From Actinomycetota bacterium (GTDB taxonomy: Bacteria > Actinomycetota > Humimicrobiia > Humimicrobiales > Humimicrobiaceae), in the NCBI GenBank assembly GCA_028697935.1, contig JAQVEM010000092.1, forward strand, positions 1-5,271: a stretch of DNA of 5,271 nucleotides, given 5' to 3'. Of this stretch, positions 1 to 5,004 are shown in pieces; the first letter of the stretch is position 1; each line of letters begins with the position of its first letter. Under the pieces are notes generated by a model. That model saw nothing but the letters and a program-made list of their open reading frames with translations, was not told the DNA's origin and did no database searches. The position numbers and the translations under genes were made by a program.

Positions 1-109
1 CACTCCCTGACTTTTCTTTTGACATATCATTCTTACAGCCAATCAAACAAAATAATAATATAGTAAGTCCAATAAATAGATATATTATCAACCTTCGCTG
101 ACCAGACAT
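1..109 (-). CDS. Lipoprotein, N-terminal part (runs off the left edge)
   Basis: Thirty-six codons are visible before the window ends, starting at the ATG at 109-107. The N terminus MSGQRR is positively charged and is followed by a hydrophobic stretch (about residues 7-23). It ends in the lipobox L22-I23-G24-C25, so signal peptidase II cleavage before Cys25 and lipid anchoring are expected. The visible mature part (KNDMSKEKSGS) is polar and Lys/Ser-rich, as is common for the tether of surface lipoproteins. A GGGAGG Shine-Dalgarno lies at 127-122, with a somewhat long 12-base spacing. The gene lies 52 bases downstream of the pabC-like gene on the same strand with no visible terminator between, so it may be cotranscribed. 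The functional domain lies outside the window, so no role is assigned. Confidence 0.78.
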   Translation of the reverse strand, partial: MSGQRRLIIYLFIGLTILLFCLIGCKNDMSKEKSGS

Positions 110-121
110 CTTCTTTAATAA

Positions 122-127
122 CCTCCC
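122..127 (-). promoter_or_regulatory. Ribosome binding site of the lipoprotein gene
   Basis: The minus strand reads GGGAGG here, 12 bases before the ATG at 109-107. It is the only strong Shine-Dalgarno match in the 52-base gap after the pabC-like gene and supports independent translation of the lipoprotein frame. Confidence 0.55.
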
Positions 128-161
128 TGTATATCTAAATAGAGCAATTTAAAAATAAAAA

Positions 162-1028
162 TCACTCTTTACATACTTTATTTTTAAATAATTCCATAAT
201 TTTTCTTGTAATGGGGCCCGGAACCTGGCCATCCAGCCCAAATCTGTCAACTTTCTTTACCGGAACAATCCCTGCAACAGAGCTTGTCTTAAATATCTCG
301 TCAGCACCGATAAAATCCCTGTAGTGAATTTTTCTCTCCTTTATTCTTATACCGTTTTCCCTGCAAAGTCCAATGACAGCTTTTCTGGTCGCACCCGGAA
401 GAATATTTTGTGTGGTGGGAGGAGTATAAACTGTATTTCTTTTTACATAAAAGATATTGCTTGAAGCGCCTTCCAGCACCAGATGGTCAGCTGTAAGAAA
501 TATCGCCTCGCCGGCACCATTTGAGTAAGCCTCATTTTTTGCGTAAAGATTTTCAAAATAATTAATCAGTTTGTGAGTATAAATCGGGCTTCCGATAGAA
601 GGCCTCCTTACCACTGAAGATACAATGCTTATACCATCTGTATAATCTTTCTCAGGGCAGGGAGCAAGCTTTTCAGCAATTATAATGAGGCAGGGCCTGT
701 AATTGCTGCTAAAGTAGAGGTCTTTTTTGTGTATTCCTCTTGTAACAATTATTTTTATATATGAATCTTTTTTTTCAAGGTTATTCTTAGCCAGTGTTTT
801 TATTACAGATTGCCGCACATATTCCTCATTAAAGGGAATATTATATTCCAGAATCTTTAGCGAATGGAATAACCTGTCTATGTGCTCATCCAGCATAAAT
901 ACAGAACCTTTATAGCTTCTCAATGTTTCATAAAGCCCATCCCCGTATAAAAATCCCCTGTCTTTAACAGATATTCTGGCTTTCTGGCTGAAGATATATT
1001 TGCCATCTATAAAAACATAATTACACAT
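162..1028 (-). CDS. pabC: Class IV PLP aminotransferase, probably aminodeoxychorismate lyase (PabC)
   Basis: This is a 288-residue fold-type IV PLP enzyme. PabC eliminates pyruvate from 4-amino-4-deoxychorismate to give p-aminobenzoate in the cytosol. Visible family motifs are DRGFLYGDGLYETLR (23-37); the Schiff-base lysine K153 in the THKLINY segment; E186 in LEGASSNIF, the expected partner of the pyridine nitrogen; the cofactor phosphate-binding region around ILPGATR (209-215); and TSS (248-250). The length is normal for the family. Motifs alone do not separate PabC from branched-chain or D-amino-acid transaminases; the call rests on its place 100 bases behind pabB in a pabA-pabB-pabC order. 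I chose the ATG at 1028-1026 because GAGG at 1038-1035 sits six bases before it. A TTG twelve bases upstream is in frame but overlaps that Shine-Dalgarno. Confidence 0.82.
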   Translation of the reverse strand: MCNYVFIDGKYIFSQKARISVKDRGFLYGDGLYETLRSYKGSVFMLDEHIDRLFHSLKILEYNIPFNEEYVRQSVIKTLAKNNLEKKDSYIKIIVTRGIHKKDLYFSSNYRPCLIIIAEKLAPCPEKDYTDGISIVSSVVRRPSIGSPIYTHKLINYFENLYAKNEAYSNGAGEAIFLTADHLVLEGASSNIFYVKRNTVYTPPTTQNILPGATRKAVIGLCRENGIRIKERKIHYRDFIGADEIFKTSSVAGIVPVKKVDRFGLDGQVPGPITRKIMELFKNKVCKE

Positions 1029-1034
1029 ATTAAA

Positions 1035-1038
1035 CCTC
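1035..1038 (-). promoter_or_regulatory. Shine-Dalgarno that decides the pabC start
   Basis: GAGG on the minus strand lies six bases before the ATG at 1028-1026. The alternative in-frame TTG at 1040-1038 shares its final G with this motif, so it cannot be the start if the motif is the ribosome binding site. No comparable motif precedes the TTG. Confidence 0.6.
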
Positions 1039-1128
1039 AACTAATTTTAAATTATTAAACTGGTTTTTATTATTATTTTTATCTTTTCTCAATCTTTATT
1101 GAAGCTCGCTTATTTTTTGTTAAGCCTT

Positions 1129-2838
1129 TTATTCAGTCTTCTTACCTGCTTTGTTCTGATTTTTATTCAATTTTCTTAAATTTTTTCCAGTAAAAAACTT
1201 CAATGTTTCTTCGAGCGCAATCCCTTTATCAAGAGTTTCCCTGTATTCATCCGCCGGAATTGAATCCTCTACAATTCCCCCGCCTACATTATAATAAAAT
1301 TTATTTTCTTTAATGACAAATGTTCTTATAACAATATTCAGGTCAATTGTGGAATCAACCCCTATATAACCTATCGAACCTGTATAAATCCCCCTTGCCG
1401 TCGGTTCAAGCTCATCAATAATTTCCATTGCCCTTATTTTTGGCGCGCCTGTTATTGAACCTCCCGGAAAGGCCGCTTTTATTATATCAGAAACATCGGT
1501 TCCCTTCTTTACCTTTCCGGTTACCGTAGATACCGAATGAAAAACCTTTGCATATTTTTCAATCACAGCATGTTCGGTAACTTTAACGGTACCGTAGTAG
1601 CAGAATTTTCCGAGGTCATTTCTCTCAAGGTCGACAATCATATTTAACTCTGCTCTGTTTTTAATGCTATTTTCCAGCTCTGCTGCACACCTAGAGTCAT
1701 CTGCAGCATCTTTTCCCCTCGGCACTGTTCCCTTTATCGGCCTTGTTTCTATAGTATCGCCTTTTAAAAATAAAAACCTTTCAGGTGATGAACTGCCGAT
1801 ACAGAACTCCGGAAATTTCAGAAAAGCAGAAAATGGGGCGGCATTTTTATCCCTTAATATATAATAAAGATCCATCGGCTCTACAGGTAGAGCTGCTTCA
1901 AATCTCTGGCTAAAATTTGCCTGATAAATATCGCCGTTGTGAATATATTCTTTTATTTTATTTACTTTTTTAATATAACTTCTTCTTGTCATATTTGAAC
2001 GAAGTTTTATATCAGGAATATCTCTTCCAAAATATTTATTAATAATTTTTTCTCTGTTATTAATATCCTTATCTTTATCTTTATCTTTATCTTCTGTCTT
2101 TTTTAAAACCTTTAGAATATTATCAAGGCTTACATTAACCATCATTATTAAATCTTCATCTGCGATTTCTAAGTTAAGATAATTATCTTTATTAATATAA
2201 TTATCTTCAAAGCAGCTTTCAGCAGGATTATCTACGCACTCACTATTTTTTTCCGCTAATGTAAAATTCTTTATATAATACCACCTGCTATCAGGATGGC
2301 TGTAGGCGAGCACTTTATCGTAATATAATAGATAAATCAGTGGAAGCTCCATATCATCTACTGCTCTTGAAGGCAGCTTTTCAATATAATTTTTTAAATC
2401 ATATGAGAAATAACCTATAAAACCTCCCCTGAAATCAGGGAGTTTAAAATGCCGGATTTTCTCTCTATCTCTAATTACCTTTTCGCCCCTTATAGCCCTC
2501 CCTTCGCTTATACATACAGTGTTTACTGCGTTTATATTGCCTGACTTAACTCCATGAGAGTTATAAATATATTCTTTAATGTTTTGTTTCAGGAAAAATA
2601 ATGGATGCTGGTAGGAGCCGCACTTAACTCCAGAAGAGAGGCCTATGAATTCATTTTTGTAACCTTTACTTTTTATAACAAACTCCGGTTCCCAGGCAAT
2701 ATATGAAAATTTAGAATATTTATTGTCAGAGAGGCTACTATCAAGATAACATAGATAATTAGAGTCTTTTAATTTACAGGCAACATCCTGCGGTTTTATT
2801 TCCAGATCTATGGTTGTAATTGTGGAAAGGATTCTCAT
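1129..2838 (-). CDS. pabB: Aminodeoxychorismate synthase component I (PabB)
   Basis: This is a 569-residue chorismate-utilising enzyme that, with ammonia from PabA, converts chorismate to 4-amino-4-deoxychorismate in folate synthesis. The N-terminal anthranilate-synthase-I-N type domain (about 1-195) contains the YLDSS stretch (31-35) and FRGGFIGYFSYDL (136-148). The catalytic chorismate-binding domain (about 283-545) shows GDIYQANFSQRF (302-313), PIKGT (367-371), AELNMIVDLERNDLG (396-410), GGSITGAPKIRAMEIIDELE (459-478), DSTIDLNIVIRT (495-506) and GGGIVED (519-525). K369 in PIKGT is the lysine that, in characterised PabB enzymes, attacks chorismate; TrpE has alanine there (PIAGT), so PabB is preferred. 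It is about 100 residues longer than E. coli PabB, largely through a low-complexity linker (about 196-282) with an EDKDKDKDKD run (249-258), plus a basic C-terminal tail. Its ATG overlaps the pabA stop (ATGA) and has no clear Shine-Dalgarno, which suggests translational coupling. Confidence 0.93.
   Translation of the reverse strand: MRILSTITTIDLEIKPQDVACKLKDSNYLCYLDSSLSDNKYSKFSYIAWEPEFVIKSKGYKNEFIGLSSGVKCGSYQHPLFFLKQNIKEYIYNSHGVKSGNINAVNTVCISEGRAIRGEKVIRDREKIRHFKLPDFRGGFIGYFSYDLKNYIEKLPSRAVDDMELPLIYLLYYDKVLAYSHPDSRWYYIKNFTLAEKNSECVDNPAESCFEDNYINKDNYLNLEIADEDLIMMVNVSLDNILKVLKKTEDKDKDKDKDINNREKIINKYFGRDIPDIKLRSNMTRRSYIKKVNKIKEYIHNGDIYQANFSQRFEAALPVEPMDLYYILRDKNAAPFSAFLKFPEFCIGSSSPERFLFLKGDTIETRPIKGTVPRGKDAADDSRCAAELENSIKNRAELNMIVDLERNDLGKFCYYGTVKVTEHAVIEKYAKVFHSVSTVTGKVKKGTDVSDIIKAAFPGGSITGAPKIRAMEIIDELEPTARGIYTGSIGYIGVDSTIDLNIVIRTFVIKENKFYYNVGGGIVEDSIPADEYRETLDKGIALEETLKFFTGKNLRKLNKNQNKAGKKTE
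2065..2094 (-). repeat. In-frame hexanucleotide microsatellite within pabB
   Basis: Five tandem 6-bp units (plus-strand ATCCTT, three times ATCTTT, ATCTTC) encode the alternating Asp/Lys run at residues 249-258 of PabB. The central three are identical; the outer two differ by one base each. Because the unit is two codons, slippage would change linker length without shifting the frame. It lies in the linker between the N-terminal and catalytic domains, away from all recognised motifs. Confidence 0.85.
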
Positions 2839-3428
2839 AAATTTATGAAGTTTTTAAGTATTTCCAGCCCGACCGGAGTCAGGAAAGATTCAGGGTGAAA
2901 TTGTATTCCTTCCAATCTATACTTTTTATGTCTTACTCCCATTACAATGCCATCTTCTGTGCGGGCAGTTATCTCAAGTTCAGAAGGGATTGAATCCTTC
3001 TTTAAAATAAGCGAATGGTATCTTGCTGCTTCAAAAGGATTTTCAATACCATCAAAAATACCCTTTCCATCATGGTAAATTTTAGATGTTTTACCATGAA
3101 TAACTACTCCTGAATTTACTACTTCTGCTCCAAATACTTCTCCGATACACTGGTGCCCGAGGCATACACCGAGAATAGGTATCTCTTTATAAAAATGCTT
3201 TATTATTTCCTCTGACATACCGGCATTTTCCGGTCTTCCCGGACCCGGTGAAATTACTATTCTTGAGGGGGACATTTTTATAATGTCATCAAGTGTAATT
3301 TTATCATTTCTTCTGACTATAATATTCTCGCCGAGAATTCCGAGATACTGAACAAGGTTAAAAGTAAATGAATCATAATTATCTATCATGAGTATATCTA
3401 TTTTTTTTGTCCCGATTAATGCGCTCAT
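2835..3428 (-). CDS. pabA: Aminodeoxychorismate synthase component II, glutamine amidotransferase (PabA/TrpG family)
   Basis: This 197-residue class I (triad) glutaminase hydrolyses glutamine and passes ammonia to PabB. Visible motifs are MIDNYDSFTFNLVQYLG (14-30), SPGPGRP (60-66, oxyanion region), GVCLGHQ (87-93) with nucleophile C89, HGKTSKI (111-117), the YHSL segment (137-140), and GIQFHPES (174-181) with catalytic H178 and E180. Length is typical, with roughly eight extra residues at the N terminus. The start at 3428-3426 is preferred over M14 because M14 would cut away the first beta strand (DILMID). A GAAAGG motif lies 11 bases upstream of it (3445-3440), and no Shine-Dalgarno precedes M14. 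PabA and TrpG cannot be told apart by motif, and some bacteria share one subunit between both pathways. The four-base overlap with a PIKGT-type pabB and the absence of trp genes favour PabA, with possible dual use. Confidence 0.92.
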   Translation of the reverse strand: MSALIGTKKIDILMIDNYDSFTFNLVQYLGILGENIIVRRNDKITLDDIIKMSPSRIVISPGPGRPENAGMSEEIIKHFYKEIPILGVCLGHQCIGEVFGAEVVNSGVVIHGKTSKIYHDGKGIFDGIENPFEAARYHSLILKKDSIPSELEITARTEDGIVMGVRHKKYRLEGIQFHPESFLTPVGLEILKNFINL

Positions 3429-3484
3429 TTTTACTTCAACCTTTCACAATTTTTCTTATGCCCTTCTAATAATCCTTAAAACTG

Positions 3485-3512
3485 TATATAACCGATAACC
3501 AGACAATTTAAA
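3485..3512 (-). promoter_or_regulatory. Possible pabA promoter
   Basis: On the minus strand TTTAAA (3512-3507) and TATATA (3490-3485) are separated by 16 bases. A start near 3478 would give a leader of about 50 bases before pabA. Both hexamers are imperfect and the region is AT-rich, so this is only the best sigma-70-like candidate I see upstream of pabA. Confidence 0.25.
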
Positions 3513-3542
3513 TATTGTTGATAATTCTTTCTAATAAAACTA

Positions 3543-3581
3543 CCGGCAAATTTTACTGGCAAATCTTACTGGCAAATCTAG
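3543..3581. repeat. Three tandem 13-bp direct repeats
   Basis: Three abutting units on the plus strand: CCGGCAAATTTTA (3543-3555), CTGGCAAATCTTA (3556-3568) and CTGGCAAATCTAG (3569-3581). They share C(C/T)GGCAAAT(C/T)T. The array ends where the hairpin-bearing segment begins and lies just upstream of the likely pabA promoter. It could be a set of protein binding sites (iterons or operator) or a small duplication linked to insertion of the neighbouring element. There are no spacers, so it is not a CRISPR array. Confidence 0.7.
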
Positions 3582-3588
3582 TGAAACT

Positions 3589-3608
3589 CCCCTGACTGAA
3601 GTCAGGGG
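3589..3608. repeat. GC-rich hairpin 1
   Basis: A perfect 8-bp stem (CCCCTGAC with GTCAGGGG) around a four-base loop, TGAA on plus and TTCA on minus. It stands out sharply from the AT-rich surroundings. It is followed on the plus strand by a pyrimidine stretch (CTTCTCTTCCCTTCT) that is not a clean T-run, so a terminator role is weak. Confidence 0.85.
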
Positions 3609-3645
3609 CTTCTCTTCCCTTCTATAAATAGAGAAAAGCCTATCC

Positions 3646-3669
3646 ATCACCAGACTGAAGTCTGGTGGT
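3646..3669. repeat. GC-rich hairpin 2
   Basis: A perfect 8-bp core stem (3648-3655 with 3660-3667), extendable by one G-T wobble and one A-T pair to 3646-3669. It has the same loop and the same inner GACTTCAGTC (minus strand) as the hairpin 40 bases to its left. No T-run follows on either strand. Confidence 0.85.
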
Positions 3670-3713
3670 TTAACGGCAGACTAAACTTTACTTAAAAAAT
3701 CCGATCTATTTTA

Positions 3714-3827
3714 CTATCCGCCTTTAATCTTTTTAAGTGAGATTATAAGTGAAATTATATTAGAAGCAGGGCAAAATAACAAAAGGAATATTATAATAAT
3801 AATTTCCTCAATAGCCAGGATCTTCAC
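3714..3827 (-). CDS. Candidate small hydrophobic protein, weakly TatA-like
   Basis: This open frame gives 37 residues from a GTG at 3827-3825, or 34 from an in-frame CTG at 3818-3816. It starts KILAIEE, has a hydrophobic run (about residues 9-18, IIIIIFLLLF), then C19-P20, then a second apolar stretch (IISLIISL) and a basic end (KKIKGG). The layout of an acidic residue near position 8, a membrane helix, an F-x-P hinge and an amphipathic basic tail recalls the TatA family, but the helix is short, the hinge glycine is cysteine and the tail is much shorter. The minus strand reads AGAGGGGGTGA just before it. This purine motif is correctly spaced (8 bases) for CTG but abuts GTG, so the start is unresolved. 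It is too short to be sure it is translated and could be a decayed gene. Confidence 0.33.
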   Translation of the reverse strand: MKILAIEEIIIIIFLLLFCPASNIISLIISLKKIKGG

Positions 3828-3858
3828 CCCCTCTGCTCTTATTTTTTATTATTTAAGA

Positions 3859-3885
3859 TTATATTCTGAATTTTATATCCTGCAT
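3859..3885 (-). CDS. Very short open frame behind a strong Shine-Dalgarno
   Basis: ATG at 3885-3883 opens eight codons (MQDIKFRI) ending in TAA. AAAGGGGAGGTG at 3907-3896, the strongest Shine-Dalgarno-like sequence in the intergenic region, lies 10 bases before it. A leader peptide is one reading; the motif could also be coincidental in a purine-rich tract. No function can be inferred from eight residues. Confidence 0.18.
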   Translation of the reverse strand: MQDIKFRI

Positions 3886-3907
3886 TTTTATATCACACCT
3901 CCCCTTT

Positions 3908-3970
3908 CTACTCCCGTATAATCTTTCTGCTTCCGGATAATAAAAGAGCAATAAGGATAATAAAAAGCAA
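3908..3970 (-). CDS. Possible tiny hydrophobic ORF or gene remnant
   Basis: A minus-strand frame is open from 4078 to the TAG at 3910-3908 (56 residues), but its only usual start codon is TTG at 3970-3968, giving 20 residues: LLFIILIALLLSGSRKIIRE. A GAGAGGGAG motif lies about 12 bases before that TTG. The piece is a hydrophobic run followed by a basic tail, again faintly like the TatA helix and hinge. Without a normal start upstream, the longer frame would be the tail of a decayed gene. It overlaps nothing on the plus strand except the probable promoter region of the ABC gene. Weakly supported. Confidence 0.17.
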   Translation of the reverse strand: MLFIILIALLLSGSRKIIRE

Positions 3971-4017
3971 GCTGGAATATTTCTCCCTCTCTAAATAAAA
4001 CTTAAAGAAAATACTGG

Positions 4018-4033
4018 CCTGTCTAACTACAGG
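4018..4033. repeat. Small inverted repeat upstream of the ABC operon
   Basis: CCTGT (4018-4022) and ACAGG (4029-4033) form a 5-bp dyad around a six-base centre, just upstream of the likely -35 region. It has the size of a half-operator pair but could be chance. Confidence 0.25.
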
Positions 4034-4044
4034 GTAGCAAATTA

Positions 4045-4071
4045 TTGAAACTATAGAAAAGTTAATATAAA
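4045..4071 (+). promoter_or_regulatory. Likely promoter of the ABC exporter operon
   Basis: TTGAAA (4045-4050) and TATAAA (4066-4071) are close to sigma-70 consensus with a slightly short 15-base spacer. Transcription would begin about 4078-4079, only two or three bases before the ATG at 4081. No Shine-Dalgarno precedes that ATG, so the transcript may be leaderless. Confidence 0.45.
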
Positions 4072-4080
4072 CTTTAGTTC

Positions 4081-5004
4081 ATGATAAAAGTAGAAAACCT
4101 TACAAAAAAATTTGGAGATATTACTGCAGTTGAAAATATCTCTTTTGATGTAGGCGAGAGTGAAATCTTCGGGTTTCTGGGACCAAATGGAGCCGGTAAA
4201 ACTACTACAATAAGGGTTCTTGCAACACTTATTTCACCGACCTCGGGAAAGATAACAATAGACAACAGGGATATTAGAAGTGATAGTGAGTATGTAAGGT
4301 CAATAATTGGGCTTCTGACCGAATCTCCCGGAATGTATGAAAAGCTATCTGCTTATGAAAATCTGGATTATTACTCCAGTTTTTACGATATTCCTTCTGA
4401 CAGAAGAAGAAGCAATATTGAGAAGTACCTTAAAATGTTTGACCTCTGGGATAGAAAAGATGATCCGGCAGGCACTTATTCTAAAGGTATGAAACAGAAA
4501 CTTGCGCTGTCCAGGGCGCTTATTCACGAACCAAAAATATTATTTCTGGATGAGCCGACTGCCGGACTTGACCCCGAAAGCGCACATATGGTAAGAAATT
4601 TCATAGAAAACCTGAAAGAAGAAAAGATTACTGTTTTTCTCTGTACCCACAATCTGGAAGAGGCATCCAGCCTTTCTGACAGAGTCTGTATAATAAAAAG
4701 AAAGGTTGTAAGAATTGCTACCCTATCAGAACTCCAGAACAGTGACAAAAATAAAAGAGTTGAAATTATATTCAAAGATAATGCATTAAGATATACCGGA
4801 CTCCTTAAAGAATTTAGAGAAATAAAGGACATCCAGACTGATAATAACAGGGTGCTGGCGCTGGTTGAGAGACCTGAAATCACAAATCCCATGATTATAA
4901 AAAAACTGATAGATAATGGAGCCGGGATTATTTATTTTAACGAAATAAAAGCAACTCTTGAGGAAATTTATCTTGATTTAATAAAAAATGAAGAAGAAAA
5001 ATAA
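4081..5004 (+). CDS. ABC-2 type exporter, ATP-binding protein
   Basis: This 307-residue ATPase powers export by the permease encoded right behind it, acting at the cytoplasmic face of the membrane. The nucleotide-binding domain (about 1-220) shows Walker A GPNGAGKT (34-41), the signature loop YSKGMKQK (133-140), Walker B ILFLDEP (153-159), the D-loop AGLD (161-164) and the switch histidine H190. The Q-loop position reads IGLLTESPG (76-84), with glutamate E81 where glutamine is usual. A C-terminal extension (about 225-307) resembles the accessory domain often found in the CcmA/NatA/DrrA-type ATPases. MIKVENLTKKFG is the expected N terminus of the family, so the ATG at 4081 is secure although it lacks a Shine-Dalgarno. 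The substrate cannot be read from the sequence; sodium, drug, lipid or peptide export are all possible for this class. Confidence 0.95.
   Translation: MIKVENLTKKFGDITAVENISFDVGESEIFGFLGPNGAGKTTTIRVLATLISPTSGKITIDNRDIRSDSEYVRSIIGLLTESPGMYEKLSAYENLDYYSSFYDIPSDRRRSNIEKYLKMFDLWDRKDDPAGTYSKGMKQKLALSRALIHEPKILFLDEPTAGLDPESAHMVRNFIENLKEEKITVFLCTHNLEEASSLSDRVCIIKRKVVRIATLSELQNSDKNKRVEIIFKDNALRYTGLLKEFREIKDIQTDNNRVLALVERPEITNPMIIKKLIDNGAGIIYFNEIKATLEEIYLDLIKNEEEK

Larger units (their letters stand above)
3583..3670 (-). mobile_element. Twin-hairpin segment resembling IS200/IS605-family ends (possible MITE-like remnant)
   Basis: Two related palindromes lie about 40 bases apart. Stem 3589-3596 pairs with 3601-3608 (CCCCTGAC/GTCAGGGG), and stem 3648-3655 pairs with 3660-3667 (CACCAGAC/GTCTGGTG). 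Each has 8 perfect base pairs and a four-base loop, TTCA on the minus strand, with the shared core GACTTCAGTC. On the minus strand the first is followed by GAGTTTCAC. This resembles, from general knowledge, the subterminal hairpins and right end of IS200/IS605 elements, including the 3' end of TnpB-linked omega RNAs. Between them GGCTTCTCT (3607-3615) can pair with 3630-3640 with a two-base bulge. No transposase or TnpB coding sequence is present, so at most this is a non-autonomous copy or a remnant. Outer boundaries are not defined. Confidence 0.45.

Noticed and set aside
162..1028. Branched-chain or D-amino-acid aminotransferase instead of PabC
   Set aside because: Motifs cannot exclude it, but placement in a pabA-pabB operon makes aminodeoxychorismate lyase the better reading.
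1029..1128. Internal promoter or hairpin in the pabB-pabC gap
   Set aside because: A 5-bp stem (GCTTA/TAAGC, minus strand) and a TTGAGA/TAAAAA pair with 17-base spacing can be found, but the tract is so A-rich that both are expected by chance. Cotranscription with pabB is simpler.
1129..3428. trpE-trpG (anthranilate synthase) reading of the pabB-pabA pair
   Set aside because: The catalytic chain has PIKGT with lysine rather than the TrpE alanine, a class IV aminotransferase follows, and no other trp gene is present. Dual use of the glutaminase subunit remains possible.
3543..3581. CRISPR-like or iteron array
   Set aside because: Units are only 13 bp, directly abutting, three in number, without spacers; no replication or Cas gene is nearby.
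3589..3625. Hairpin 1 as a rho-independent terminator
   Set aside because: The stem is good but is followed by a mixed C/T tract on plus and by GAGTTTCAC on minus, not by a T-run, and no gene ends just before it on either strand.
4524..4892. Antisense open frame of 122 codons inside the ABC ATPase gene
   Set aside because: It lies wholly opposite conserved ATPase motifs, has no ribosome binding site that I can see and its translation looks like the shadow of an AT-rich coding strand. The shorter opposite-strand frames at 727-915, 1664-1864, 4074-4265, 4345-4527 and 4978-5223 were dropped for the same reason.
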